A stretch of DNA of 11,386 nt from Flavobacterium sp. (GTDB lineage Bacteria > Bacteroidota > Bacteroidia > Flavobacteriales > Flavobacteriaceae): the NCBI GenBank assembly GCA_004296145.1, contig SEBM01000075.1, positions 1 to 11,386 of the forward strand. Direction: 5' to 3'. The first letter of the stretch is position 1, and every line of letters begins with the position of its first letter. The notes beneath the pieces were generated by a model that saw only the letters and a program-made list of their open reading frames with translations, was not told the DNA's origin and did no database searches. Position numbers and translations under genes: made by a program. Below are positions 1-6,864 of this stretch, one piece after another.

Positions 1-11
1 TTCTATAAGTC

Positions 12-43
12 AAAAAAAAATCCCATTCTCTCGAATGGGATTT
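12..43 (-). terminator. Intrinsic terminator after the TM2 gene
   Basis: A perfect 11-bp stem (18-28 pairs with 33-43) closes a four-base loop. On the minus strand the loop reads GAGA, a GNRA-type tetraloop. The stem runs straight into a U tract given by the A run at 12-20. It lies 10 bases past the TM2 stop codon, so it should end the DUF805-TM2 transcript. The plus side of the stem is also followed by a few Ts and then As, so termination of plus-strand transcripts would be much weaker. Confidence 0.9.
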
Positions 44-52
44 AAAATATTT

Positions 53-334
53 TTAGAACCAGCCTTTTTTACCAACCTGATACGTTTGGTAAAACTCTTC
101 GTCTGTTTTTGTCAGGTAAATGATTCCTTCGATAAGACCAATAAGTCCACCGATTGCTCCACAGCTAACAATACTAATAACAAGCTGAATAATTCCTTCT
201 TGTGTATATCCTAAGATAAATTTATGAATTCCAAGTCCTCCAAATAAAATAGCAAGAATTCCTGCAAGGACTTTTTTATTTTCTTCTCTTGGTGCTTGTG
301 GAGTATTCCACGATTCCGGTTTTGTAGTTTCCAT
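53..334 (-). CDS. TM2 domain membrane protein
   Basis: A 93-residue protein with a hydrophilic, proline-containing N-terminus (1-19) and a TM2 domain over about 20-75. Two hydrophobic helices (about 21-41 and 47-73) are joined by the family motif around GGLGIHKFILGY (residues 32-43), with the conserved Gly, His and Phe. The usual acidic/aromatic position in the second helix is present as GLIEGI (66-71). The tail is short, charged and ends in GWF. TM2 proteins are small inner-membrane proteins of unknown biochemical role in bacteria, so no activity is assigned. The ATG at 334 lies 13 bases after the DUF805 stop, so the two genes are probably co-transcribed; a terminator follows at once. The start context is A/T-rich with no Shine-Dalgarno, as is usual in Bacteroidota. 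Confidence 0.88.
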   Translation of the reverse strand: METTKPESWNTPQAPREENKKVLAGILAILFGGLGIHKFILGYTQEGIIQLVISIVSCGAIGGLIGLIEGIIYLTKTDEEFYQTYQVGKKGWF

Positions 335-347
335 AGTTTATATATAA

Positions 348-773
348 TTATTGTAATTCAACTTTTCCTATTTCGTTAATTTCTTCTAGATTATTTTTAG
401 GATCCGGACCGTATTGATTTGGGCCACGATCACCTTCTGTAAACAATAATACCAAAATCCAGATTCCTCCAACAAATGGAATAAAGGCTACAAAATAAAA
501 CCAACCGCTTTTTCCAATATCATGCAGTCTTCTTACTACTGCACCCAAAGTAGGAACAATAGTTGCTAAAGTGTAAAGACCAAAAAGTGCATATCCGACA
601 ATTCCTCCTGTAAGTGCGTCTCCAAAAATTCCACCGATTATTGCTCCTAAAACAATTAGCACTATAGAAATTATTCCATTAGCAAGTGCAAAATACCAAT
701 ATTCACTTCTTCTTGCACGACCTTTAAAGTTTGCATAGTTTTCAAAAACCACTTTTTTGTACCATTCAATCAT
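348..773 (-). CDS. DUF805 family membrane protein
   Basis: A 141-residue protein matching the DUF805 pattern from end to end. It has the N-terminal aromatic/basic signature FKGRARRSEYW (16-26), hydrophobic segments at about 27-50 and 58-80, the central PTLGAVVRRLHDIGKSGWF block (74-92), a third hydrophobic segment (about 93-111), and the C-terminal EGDRGPNQYGPDP signature (113-125). The last 16 residues are a polar, acidic tail. DUF805 proteins (YhaH/YhaI type) are inner-membrane proteins without an established function. It is the first gene of a two-gene unit with the TM2 protein, and both are small multi-helix membrane proteins. I found no convincing TANNTTTG promoter in the 190-base gap upstream (774-963). 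Family assignment is secure; function is unknown. Confidence 0.9.
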   Translation of the reverse strand: MIEWYKKVVFENYANFKGRARRSEYWYFALANGIISIVLIVLGAIIGGIFGDALTGGIVGYALFGLYTLATIVPTLGAVVRRLHDIGKSGWFYFVAFIPFVGGIWILVLLFTEGDRGPNQYGPDPKNNLEEINEIGKVELQ

Positions 774-963
774 AATTAATAAATTAGTTAGTTTACTCCT
801 ACTCTTTCGGATTTTCGGTTACTCCTTTTCATTTAAAAATCAAATCTTATTTAGATTGATTCTTGAAAATTTCGAAGCAATATTATTAAAAATTAACAAA
901 TAAAACTAATTATCAATATAATATTTACAGGAAAATGCTCGTTATGAAAACCTAAAAAAAACG

Positions 964-1914
964 TTAAGAAGAGGTATATATTCCTTTAATTTTATCTACA
1001 ATAACCTGAGCAAGTCTTTCATGGCTTTCAAAAGTCCATCCTGCAATATGTGGGGTTAGCAAAACATTTTTAGCTTCCAGTAAATATTGAAAAGCTTCAG
1101 GAGTGTTTTTATCCTGAAAAAGGGTTTCAAAAGACAATTTCTCATATTCCAAAACATCCAAACCTGCCCCTAAAACCTTTTTTGACTTCATAGCAGCCAC
1201 TAAATCGGCTGTAACAATATTTTTACCACGAGAAGTGTTTATGATCCAAAATGGCTTTTTAAATGCATTTATAAAATCGGCATCTACCATTTTATCCGTT
1301 TCCGGTGTCCACGGAAGATGTAAACTCAGAACATCGGCTTTTTCCTGTAATTCCTGGAGTGAAACCTGTTTTGCATTTTCATCTCCCACATTATCCAAAA
1401 TATCATAGCACAAAACCTCCGTTTCAAAACCGCGAAGTTTTTTCGCAAAAGCTTTACCCATATTTCCGTAACCAATGATTCCAACTGTTTTCAAATCGAG
1501 TTCATGACCGCGGTTACTTTCTCTGTTCCAATGTCCCGCTCTTATTTCGGCGTCGGCCTGATTCAGATTATTAAATAAGGATAAAATTACGCCAAGCGAA
1601 TGTTCTGCAACAGCGTTGCGATTACCTTCCGGAGCAGCAATTAAATGGATTCCTTTAGCCTCAGCATATTCACAATCAATACTTTCCAAGCCAGCCCCAA
1701 CTCTTGCAATAAATTGCAAATTAGTTGCTTTATCCAAAAATACTCTATCAATTTTAAAACGGCTTCTAATTACGATTCCGTTATAATCCTGAATTTTGGC
1801 TTCAATTTCTTCTTTAGAAGATTTAAAATCTTCATGGTTTTCAAAACCTGCTTCTTCCAGTTGTCCCCAAAGAATTGGGTGATTACTATCTATATGTAGA
1901 ATTTTTGTACTCAT
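964..1914 (-). CDS. D-isomer-specific 2-hydroxyacid dehydrogenase (phosphoglycerate dehydrogenase-like)
   Basis: NAD(P)-dependent dehydrogenase of the D-2-hydroxyacid/SerA family, cytosolic, 316 residues. The N-terminal half carries the substrate-domain motif RVGAGLESID (71-80). The Rossmann nucleotide-binding loop is GYGNMG (148-153). The catalytic triad expected of the family is visible: Arg229 in NTSRG, Glu258 in the block after LDV, and His289 in LTPHIAGW. The Arg-to-Glu spacing of 29 equals that of E. coli SerA (240 to 269); the Glu-to-His segment is about eight residues longer. There is no C-terminal ACT domain, so it is not a classical serine-feedback-regulated SerA. Substrate cannot be fixed from sequence, and no serC lies beside it. 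I chose the ATG at 1914 (MSTKILHID...); a TTG at 1938 in frame would begin inside the promoter -7 box. Confidence 0.9.
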   Translation of the reverse strand: MSTKILHIDSNHPILWGQLEEAGFENHEDFKSSKEEIEAKIQDYNGIVIRSRFKIDRVFLDKATNLQFIARVGAGLESIDCEYAEAKGIHLIAAPEGNRNAVAEHSLGVILSLFNNLNQADAEIRAGHWNRESNRGHELDLKTVGIIGYGNMGKAFAKKLRGFETEVLCYDILDNVGDENAKQVSLQELQEKADVLSLHLPWTPETDKMVDADFINAFKKPFWIINTSRGKNIVTADLVAAMKSKKVLGAGLDVLEYEKLSFETLFQDKNTPEAFQYLLEAKNVLLTPHIAGWTFESHERLAQVIVDKIKGIYTSS

Positions 1915-1935
1915 TTTTTTTATTTTAATGTGAAA

Positions 1936-1965
1936 CAAAAATACAGCTTATTCTTTAGTATTGAA
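1936..1965 (-). promoter_or_regulatory. Candidate promoter of the 2-hydroxyacid dehydrogenase gene
   Basis: Read on the minus strand, 1943-1936 is TATTTTTG, a full match to the Bacteroidota -7 consensus TANNTTTG. At the optimal 19-base spacing lies TTC (1965-1963), one mismatch from the -33 TTG. Transcription would start near 1930, leaving a leader of about 15 bases before the ATG at 1914 and excluding the TTG at 1938 as a start. The call rests on motif matching only. Confidence 0.5.
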
Positions 1966-2027
1966 TTTGAAAATTGTATTCAGATTCAAACAAAATGTAG
2001 TAAATTTTTTATTGGTTATATTTTTTT

Positions 2028-2035
2028 TAACTTTG
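2028..2035 (+). promoter_or_regulatory. Candidate -7 box of the nhaA promoter
   Basis: TAACTTTG matches the Bacteroidota TANNTTTG box exactly and sits 62 bases before the nhaA ATG. The nearest upstream TTG (2012-2014) is only 13 bases away, shorter than the usual 17-23. At proper spacing there is only a T-rich run (2005-2010). It is therefore a good -7 element with a weak -33. A start near 2041 would give a leader of about 55 bases. Confidence 0.45.
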
Positions 2036-2097
2036 AAGGTAACGGCATATTGAGAAACCAATCTCATTAAATATAAATCTGCAGAATCTTTTTTACA

Positions 2098-3249
2098 ATG
2101 AAACTGACCAAAACTTTTAAAGCCTTTTTTGAAAACGAAAAATCCGGTGGGCTTATTCTGCTCTTTGTCACAATTCTATCGCTTGTGTTGGCTAATTCGT
2201 CTTTTCAAACACCTTATATTTCGTTTTGGGAAAAAGATCTTGGCGGACATAGTATTACACATTGGATAAATGACGGTTTAATGACCATTTTCTTTTTATT
2301 GATTGGTTTGGAGCTGGAACGCGAAATTTATCATGGCGAATTATCTAATATAAAAAATGCATCATTGCCTATAATGGCGGCATTTGGCGGAATGTTTATT
2401 CCGGCTTCTGTTTTTCTGGCTTTAAATTATGGAACTACAACACAAAACGGAGCGGGAATACCAATGGCTACAGATATTGCTTTTGCTATTGGAATTTTAT
2501 CTTTGTTAGGAAATAAGGTTCCTGCTTCGCTAAAAATATTTCTGACTGCACTTGCTGTAATTGACGATTTGGGTGCAATAATTGTGATTGCTGTATTTTA
2601 TACTACTTCAATTTCATTTCTAAATCTTGCTATTGCCTTAGGAATCTGGGGATTTCTTTTTATTCTGAACAGAAAAAAGGTTTACAATATTTTCCCGTAT
2701 TTAATTGGAGGTGCAGCCATGTGGTATTTTATGCTAAATTCTGGTATACACGCAACGATTACGGGAGTAATTTTAGCTTTTGTAATTCCGTTTGGAGATG
2801 GCGGAGAAAAATCAACTTCATATCGATTACAACATTTTTTACACAAGCCTGTTGCCTTATTTATACTTCCACTTTTTGCCGTTGCAAATACATGTATTGC
2901 AATAGGATCAGATTGGCATACTGGTTTAAATCAACCCAATACACTCGGAATTATTTTAGGCTTAGTTCTTGGAAAACCAATCGGTATTTTGCTTTTTTCT
3001 TTCATTGGAGTTAATGCTGGAATCTGCAGTTTGCCCAAAAGCCTGAAATGGACTCATATTCTGGGCGCCGGAATGTTGGGCGGAATTGGTTTTACAATGT
3101 CTATTTTTATTACCCTATTGGCTTTTAAAGATTCTGAAACGATTGTCTTTTCAAAAATTGCAATTCTGATAGCTTCAGTCCTTGCCGGAGTTTTTGGTTT
3201 TGTTTATCTGAAATATTTACTAACGCGAAAAACTGTTTTAAAATCATGA
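2098..3249 (+). CDS. nhaA: Na+/H+ antiporter NhaA
   Basis: Inner-membrane sodium/proton antiporter that exports Na+ (or Li+) in exchange for protons, used in pH and salt homeostasis. At 383 residues it is full length (E. coli NhaA is 388). About a dozen hydrophobic segments are visible. Family landmarks are all present: FFLLIGLELEREI (65-77), whose Glu/Arg/Glu correspond to the E. coli pH-sensor cluster; MATDIAFAIG (123-132) with Asp126 matching Asp133; the ion-binding pair Asp156-Asp157 in AVIDDLGAI (matching Asp163-Asp164); and Lys293 in LGKPIG (matching Lys300). The ATG at 2098 starts MKLTKTFKAFFENEKSGG, the usual NhaA N-terminus. The stop overlaps the ATG of the following lipoprotein gene (ATGA), implying co-translation. 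Nothing suggests loss of function. Confidence 0.96.
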   Translation: MKLTKTFKAFFENEKSGGLILLFVTILSLVLANSSFQTPYISFWEKDLGGHSITHWINDGLMTIFFLLIGLELEREIYHGELSNIKNASLPIMAAFGGMFIPASVFLALNYGTTTQNGAGIPMATDIAFAIGILSLLGNKVPASLKIFLTALAVIDDLGAIIVIAVFYTTSISFLNLAIALGIWGFLFILNRKKVYNIFPYLIGGAAMWYFMLNSGIHATITGVILAFVIPFGDGGEKSTSYRLQHFLHKPVALFILPLFAVANTCIAIGSDWHTGLNQPNTLGIILGLVLGKPIGILLFSFIGVNAGICSLPKSLKWTHILGAGMLGGIGFTMSIFITLLAFKDSETIVFSKIAILIASVLAGVFGFVYLKYLLTRKTVLKS

Positions 3250-3770
3250 ATATTCAAAAGAAACTTATCTATATAACCACTTCACTTATTGTCACAGCGT
3301 GTAACAACAAGATACCGGAATCTGGTATTGAAAAAGTGGAGCCTGAAGAATCTGCTATTCTTCACACAAATAAAAACCAAAACTCAATTGAAGGAATTTA
3401 TTCAACACAAGCAGATTCTAACGAAAGCAGCGAATGCAAAATATCTGTAGAAATAACTAAGACTAAAGATGGCTACAGTTATATTTTTAAAACAAAATCG
3501 AAAAATTTAAAAGGAGTAGCTGAATTAACAGAAGAATCCGGCGAAAAAATTTTAGTCTTAAAAGGGATAAAATGGGATTATTATGAAGGAGAAATGAGCG
3601 ATGAAGAAGGCAGTGATTCTATTTCAGACAAAGAACCCGTAATTCCTGTTGATATAGGCGCGAGTTATGTTCAGGATACACTTACGATACAGAATTATGG
3701 AAATGCTATGAATTCGTATACTAAAATTGAAGATTGCGGAAGGAAATATATTCAATTGATTAAGAAATAA
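3246..3770 (+). CDS. Putative lipoprotein of unknown function, coupled to nhaA
   Basis: A 174-residue protein that I do not recognise. The N-terminus is a lipoprotein signal: basic residues (KK, 5-6), a hydrophobic stretch (7-16) and the lipobox VTAC with lipidated Cys19. Mature protein would be about 156 residues, anchored in the inner or outer membrane. Beyond a polar linker (20-48), the body shows short alternating beta-type segments (65-70, 77-82, 101-109, 145-150), suggesting a compact beta fold. A strongly acidic stretch spans 114-131. Only two cysteines remain after the lipid one (Cys64 and Cys164); they could form a disulfide. The C-terminal block around LTIQNYGNAMNSY (146-158) and ECG/DCG-type end look like a conserved core. 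It begins inside the nhaA stop codon (ATGA overlap) and ends at a terminator, so it is the second gene of a two-gene unit. Function unknown. Confidence 0.82.
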   Translation: MNIQKKLIYITTSLIVTACNNKIPESGIEKVEPEESAILHTNKNQNSIEGIYSTQADSNESSECKISVEITKTKDGYSYIFKTKSKNLKGVAELTEESGEKILVLKGIKWDYYEGEMSDEEGSDSISDKEPVIPVDIGASYVQDTLTIQNYGNAMNSYTKIEDCGRKYIQLIKK

Positions 3771-3771
3771 T

Positions 3772-3841
3772 TTCCAAAAATTAAATTCCAAATCCCAACA
3801 TGAATTGGAATTTGGAATTTAAAAATATTGGAATTTATTTT
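3772..3841 (+). terminator. Large palindrome acting as terminator between convergent genes
   Basis: A 13-bp perfect stem (3781-3793 with 3810-3822) extends inward, after one C/A mismatch, by CCAA/TTGG (3795-3798 with 3805-3808) to a six-base loop. It extends outward through TTCCAA (3772-3777) pairing with TTGGAA (3828-3833). On the plus strand a T run (3834-3843) follows directly. On the minus strand the core stem is followed by a shorter U-rich stretch, so it can probably also stop proC transcripts. It starts 2 bases after the lipoprotein stop and abuts the proC stop (3843). The arms are built of TTCCAAAT/TTGGAATT units, a motif type common between Flavobacterium genes. Confidence 0.8.
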
Positions 3842-3842
3842 T

Positions 3843-4619
3843 TTACCCTTTAATCTGTTTCAAAGAAGTTTTAATTCCTTTAATCAAAGAAGAACTGAAA
3901 CCATTGTGTTCCATTTCGTTCAATCCAACAATGGTACAGCCTTGTGGCGTTGTCACACGGTCGATTAATTGTTCCGGATGTACTTTTTCTTCTAAAAGCA
4001 TTTTTGCAGCTCCTTTTACAGTTTGTGCAGCAATTGCCAAAGCTGTATTAGAATCGAATCCAATCTCAATTCCTGCCTGCATAGAGGCACGAATATAACG
4101 TAATGCATATGCAGTACCGCAAGCACCTAAAACTGTAGCGGCATCCATTAGTTTTTCGTCAATTACCGGAGCAGTTCCCAAATCCTGAAAAAGATCAACT
4201 ATTGGCAATGCTTTTTCTCTGTCCTTTTCAGGAAAAGAAATACAAGTAGCCGATTCTCCAAACTGCGCCGCAATATTGGGCATAATTCGAATAACAGGAT
4301 AAGCGTTGTTTGTTTTTGTCTGAAGCGCCTCCAGCGACAAACCACTTACTGCAGAAGCAATGGTTTTGTTTTGGATAACCGGCAGAATTTCTCCCAAAAC
4401 AGTATCAACCTGATAGGGCTTTATTGTTAAAATTACTACATCAGCTTCCTGAATATTATGTTTATTATCTGATGAAACCGTGATTCCGTATTCTGCTAAA
4501 TATTGAATACTGGCCGTATTTCTTCTCGTTACTGTAACTTGGTTGTTTTTTGAGAACTTGGCAATTCCCAAAGCAATAGAAACCCCAAGATTTCCTCCTC
4601 CAATAATATGTACTTTCAT
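3843..4619 (-). CDS. proC: Pyrroline-5-carboxylate reductase
   Basis: Cytosolic enzyme reducing 1-pyrroline-5-carboxylate to proline with NAD(P)H, the last step of proline synthesis. The 258 residues are slightly short but complete for the family (about 260-275). The N-terminus is a Rossmann fold starting at residue 1 with the glycine loop GGGNLG (7-12). The central ADVVILTIKP block (59-68) and RIMPN (111-115) are typical of P5CR. The helical C-terminal dimer domain holds the family signature over about 218-237, with the core VTTPQGCT (222-229), where GGTT is more usual. It is the last gene of the minus-strand series, 112 bases after mgtE, with a repeat in the gap. No other proline gene is nearby. 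Its 3' end faces the lipoprotein gene across a shared terminator. Confidence 0.93.
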   Translation of the reverse strand: MKVHIIGGGNLGVSIALGIAKFSKNNQVTVTRRNTASIQYLAEYGITVSSDNKHNIQEADVVILTIKPYQVDTVLGEILPVIQNKTIASAVSGLSLEALQTKTNNAYPVIRIMPNIAAQFGESATCISFPEKDREKALPIVDLFQDLGTAPVIDEKLMDAATVLGACGTAYALRYIRASMQAGIEIGFDSNTALAIAAQTVKGAAKMLLEEKVHPEQLIDRVTTPQGCTIVGLNEMEHNGFSSSLIKGIKTSLKQIKG

Positions 4620-4667
4620 TCTGGTTGGTTTTAATTTGTTTCAGGCTGATTAACAGCATTTTTTACC

Positions 4668-4725
4668 GCCACAAATTACACAGATTTTATAGATTTATAA
4701 TCACTATAACAAATGAATTTGTGGC
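4668..4725. repeat. Inverted repeat in the mgtE-proC gap
   Basis: Perfect 10-bp arms GCCACAAATT (4668-4677) and AATTTGTGGC (4716-4725) enclose 38 A/T-rich bases. The sequence reaches to within seven bases of the mgtE stop. The GCCACAAATTACACAGATTT-type text is of a kind I recognise as recurrent between Flavobacterium genes (recollection, not a search). On the minus strand no clean U tract follows, so it is not an obvious intrinsic terminator; folding at the RNA level could still affect read-through from mgtE to proC or 3'-end stability. Confidence 0.6.
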
Positions 4726-4731
4726 AAAAAT

Positions 4732-6081
4732 CTAAAACCCAAGAATCAATTTGGCTACTCCAAAGTAGAGCATAATTCCAAAAACGTCATTGGTTGTCGT
4801 GATAAACGGACCCGTTGCAATAGCTGGGTCAATTTTATTTTTATGAAGAAAAAGCGGCACAAGAGTCCCTAAAGTTGCAGCAAATAAAATCACAACTATC
4901 ATGGAGATTGAAATTGCCAGTCCCACTAAATATTGCCCGTACATGATAGAATGATATCCTAAAAGAAGCAATGAAATAATACTTCCTGAAATCATAGAAA
5001 CGGTAATCTCTTTACTGAAATATCCTCGGCTAAAATCTTTCAGAGTTCCGTTGGCCAAACCCTGAACTACGATTGCCGATGCCTGAACACCAATATTTCC
5101 TGCAGTTGCAGAAAGCAAAGGCACAAAAATAATTAGGGTTGAATATTTTTGAAATGTCGTTTCGTTGTCTTTCAATACAAAAGAAGCTACAATCTCGATT
5201 ACCATTCCGATTAATAACCACGGCAAACGTGCTTTTGTCAACTCTAAAACGCTGTCATTTGATTCAACGTCTTGTGTAATACCCGCTGCCAACTGGTAAT
5301 CTTTGTCGGCTTCGTCCTTGATTACGTCTACGATATCGTCAATTGTAATTCTTCCGACAAGGCGACCAAGTTCATCTACAACCGGAATTGCTTCCAAATC
5401 GTATTTCTGCATGATACGCGCCACCTCAACGTCTTCAGTATCTACGTTTACAAAATTTAATTTTCGAATATAAATATCACCAATTTGAGTTTTGGTAGAC
5501 GTTGTCAATAAATCTTTTAATGATAATCTTCCTTTTAAGCGGTTTTCATCATCAACAACATAAATCGAATGCACTCTCGATACATTTTCTGCCTGGATAC
5601 GCATTTCTTTCACGCAGGTTAGCACATTCCAGTTTTCATTGACTTTTACTAACTCTTTACCCATCAAACCACCGGCAGAATTCTCGTCGTAACGCAATAG
5701 TTCTACAATATCTTTGGCGTGTTCGACGTCAATAAGTTCTGAGATTACTTCGGCTTTGATTTCCTGCGAAAGTTCTGCGATAATATCGGCAGCATCATTG
5801 GTTTCAAGCTCGTCAAGCTCTTCTGCAATTTCTTTTGGAGAAAGGCGGCTTAAGATGTTTTCACGCAAATCATCTTCTAATTCAAGAAGAATTTCTGCGG
5901 TTTTATCACTATCAAGAACTTTAAAGATATAAGTTGCTTCGTCAAAATCCAGTTCATCCAGGATTTCGGCTATATCAGCGTGGTGCAGATCGTTTAATAA
6001 AACTTCAAGTTCCTTGTCGTTTTTATTAACAATATGCTCTTCTAATTGTTGGATTAATTCTTTGCTAACTTTGAACTCCAT
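4732..6081 (-). CDS. mgtE: Magnesium transporter MgtE
   Basis: Mg2+-gated Mg2+ channel of the inner membrane, 449 residues (Thermus MgtE is 450). Domains in order: acidic helical MgtE_N superhelix (about 1-130, rich in EELDELETNDAADI-type repeats); two CBS domains (about 137-195 and 200-258; the second contains AIPVVDELGRLVGRIT, 231-246) that sense cytosolic Mg2+; a connecting helix; and five membrane helices (about 285-449). Pore-domain hallmarks are PLLSATAGNIGVQASAIVVQG (321-341) and ATGPFITTTNDVFGIMLYF (422-440). Asp432 falls at the same number as the Mg2+-selectivity Asp432 of the Thermus protein. The ATG at 6081 lies inside the 3' end of rsmA (17-base overlap), which indicates coupling. 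No M-box or other leader riboswitch is possible in that arrangement. Confidence 0.95.
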   Translation of the reverse strand: MEFKVSKELIQQLEEHIVNKNDKELEVLLNDLHHADIAEILDELDFDEATYIFKVLDSDKTAEILLELEDDLRENILSRLSPKEIAEELDELETNDAADIIAELSQEIKAEVISELIDVEHAKDIVELLRYDENSAGGLMGKELVKVNENWNVLTCVKEMRIQAENVSRVHSIYVVDDENRLKGRLSLKDLLTTSTKTQIGDIYIRKLNFVNVDTEDVEVARIMQKYDLEAIPVVDELGRLVGRITIDDIVDVIKDEADKDYQLAAGITQDVESNDSVLELTKARLPWLLIGMVIEIVASFVLKDNETTFQKYSTLIIFVPLLSATAGNIGVQASAIVVQGLANGTLKDFSRGYFSKEITVSMISGSIISLLLLGYHSIMYGQYLVGLAISISMIVVILFAATLGTLVPLFLHKNKIDPAIATGPFITTTNDVFGIMLYFGVAKLILGF

Positions 6082-6850
6082 CGGCTTCTATTTTTTGAGT
6101 CAAAACAATAAATTCATCAACGCTAAGCTGCTCAGGTCGAAGATCAAAGATAGTGTCTTCTCGCAATTTATCTGATAAATTTAATGTTTTCAAACTGTTA
6201 CGTAATGTTTTGCGTCTTTGCTGAAAAGCGGTTTTTACAACTGTAAAAAACAACTTTTCACCACAAGGAAGACTGTAATCTTCCTTTCGGGTCATTTTCA
6301 TCACACCCGATTTTACCTTGGGCGGAGGAATAAAAACATTTTCGTCAACAGTAAACAAATACTCTGTATCATAGAAAGCCTGAGCCAAAACGGATAAGAT
6401 TCCGTAAGCTTTTGAGCCTTTTTTCTCGCAGATTCGTTCTGCAACTTCTTTTTGAAACATTCCCGAAAACTCAGGAATCTGGTGTTTAAACTCTAAAGTC
6501 CTGAAAACAATCTGCGTCGAAATATTGTATGGAAAGTTTCCAATTATTGCGAATTGTTTGTTTTCGTAAACTTCATTGATATTGTATTTCAGGAAATCCT
6601 GAGAGATAATTTTATCTTTTAGCTTTGGATAATTTTCGCCCAAATACACCACAGATTCTGTGTCAATCTCGATTACGTGTGTATTGATTGGCTTATCAAG
6701 TAAATATTTAGTAAGCACACCCATTCCTGGTCCTATTTCTAAAACCTCTTCGTATCCCTTTAAGCTCAAAGTATCTGCAATAGCTTTTGCAATACTTTCA
6801 TCTTTCAGGAAGTGCTGTCCTAAATGTTTTTTGGCTTTTACTTTTTCCAT
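6065..6850 (-). CDS. rsmA: 16S rRNA (adenine1518/1519-N6)-dimethyltransferase
   Basis: RsmA/KsgA dimethylates two adjacent adenines in helix 45 of 16S rRNA using S-adenosylmethionine, a late 30S-assembly step; loss gives kasugamycin resistance. The 261 residues show the family N-terminus AKKHLGQHFLKD (6-17), SAM motif I LEIGPGMG (37-44), the acidic ribose-binding IEID (60-63), QDFLKY (84-89), and catalytic motif IV NFPYN (105-109, the Phe form of NLPY). FIPPPKVKSGV (173-183) and AFQQRRKTLRNSL (208-220) lie in the C-terminal part. I chose the ATG at 6850 (MEKVKAKKHLGQ). The frame stays open to a TTG at 6907, but those 19 extra residues are read from intergenic repeat DNA and lie upstream of or inside the candidate promoter. 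Its last 17 bases overlap mgtE. Confidence 0.95.
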   Translation of the reverse strand: MEKVKAKKHLGQHFLKDESIAKAIADTLSLKGYEEVLEIGPGMGVLTKYLLDKPINTHVIEIDTESVVYLGENYPKLKDKIISQDFLKYNINEVYENKQFAIIGNFPYNISTQIVFRTLEFKHQIPEFSGMFQKEVAERICEKKGSKAYGILSVLAQAFYDTEYLFTVDENVFIPPPKVKSGVMKMTRKEDYSLPCGEKLFFTVVKTAFQQRRKTLRNSLKTLNLSDKLREDTIFDLRPEQLSVDEFIVLTQKIEADGVQS

Positions 6851-6864
6851 TTTCTTTCTTGTTT

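Noticed and set aside
841..848. Possible -7 box for the DUF805 gene (minus-strand AAGATTTG)
   Set aside because: It has one mismatch to TANNTTTG and no TTG at 17-23 bases upstream, so it is too weak to list as a promoter.
879..925. AT-only inverted repeat (AATATTAT at 879-886, ATAATATT at 918-925) between the dehydrogenase and DUF805 genes
   Set aside because: The 8-bp arms contain only A and T with a 31-base loop, in a region where such matches arise by chance. There is no U tract after it, so I do not call it a terminator.
4465..4659. 64-residue minus-strand frame overlapping the 5' end of proC
   Set aside because: It lies out of frame over the proC Rossmann loop and has composition expected of a frame-shifted read. 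proC itself is intact.
4710..4742. Possible proC promoter (TTG 4742-4740, 22 bases, TTCATTTG 4717-4710 on the minus strand)
   Set aside because: The -7 box has a mismatch at its conserved A and overlaps the inverted repeat and the mgtE 3' end. Chance is likely in such A/T-rich DNA.
5714..5932. Serine-rich 72-residue open frame on the plus strand inside mgtE
   Set aside because: It is the antisense image of the acidic MgtE N-terminal helices (Glu/Asp codons read backwards give Ser/Ile). It has no start context or homology of its own.
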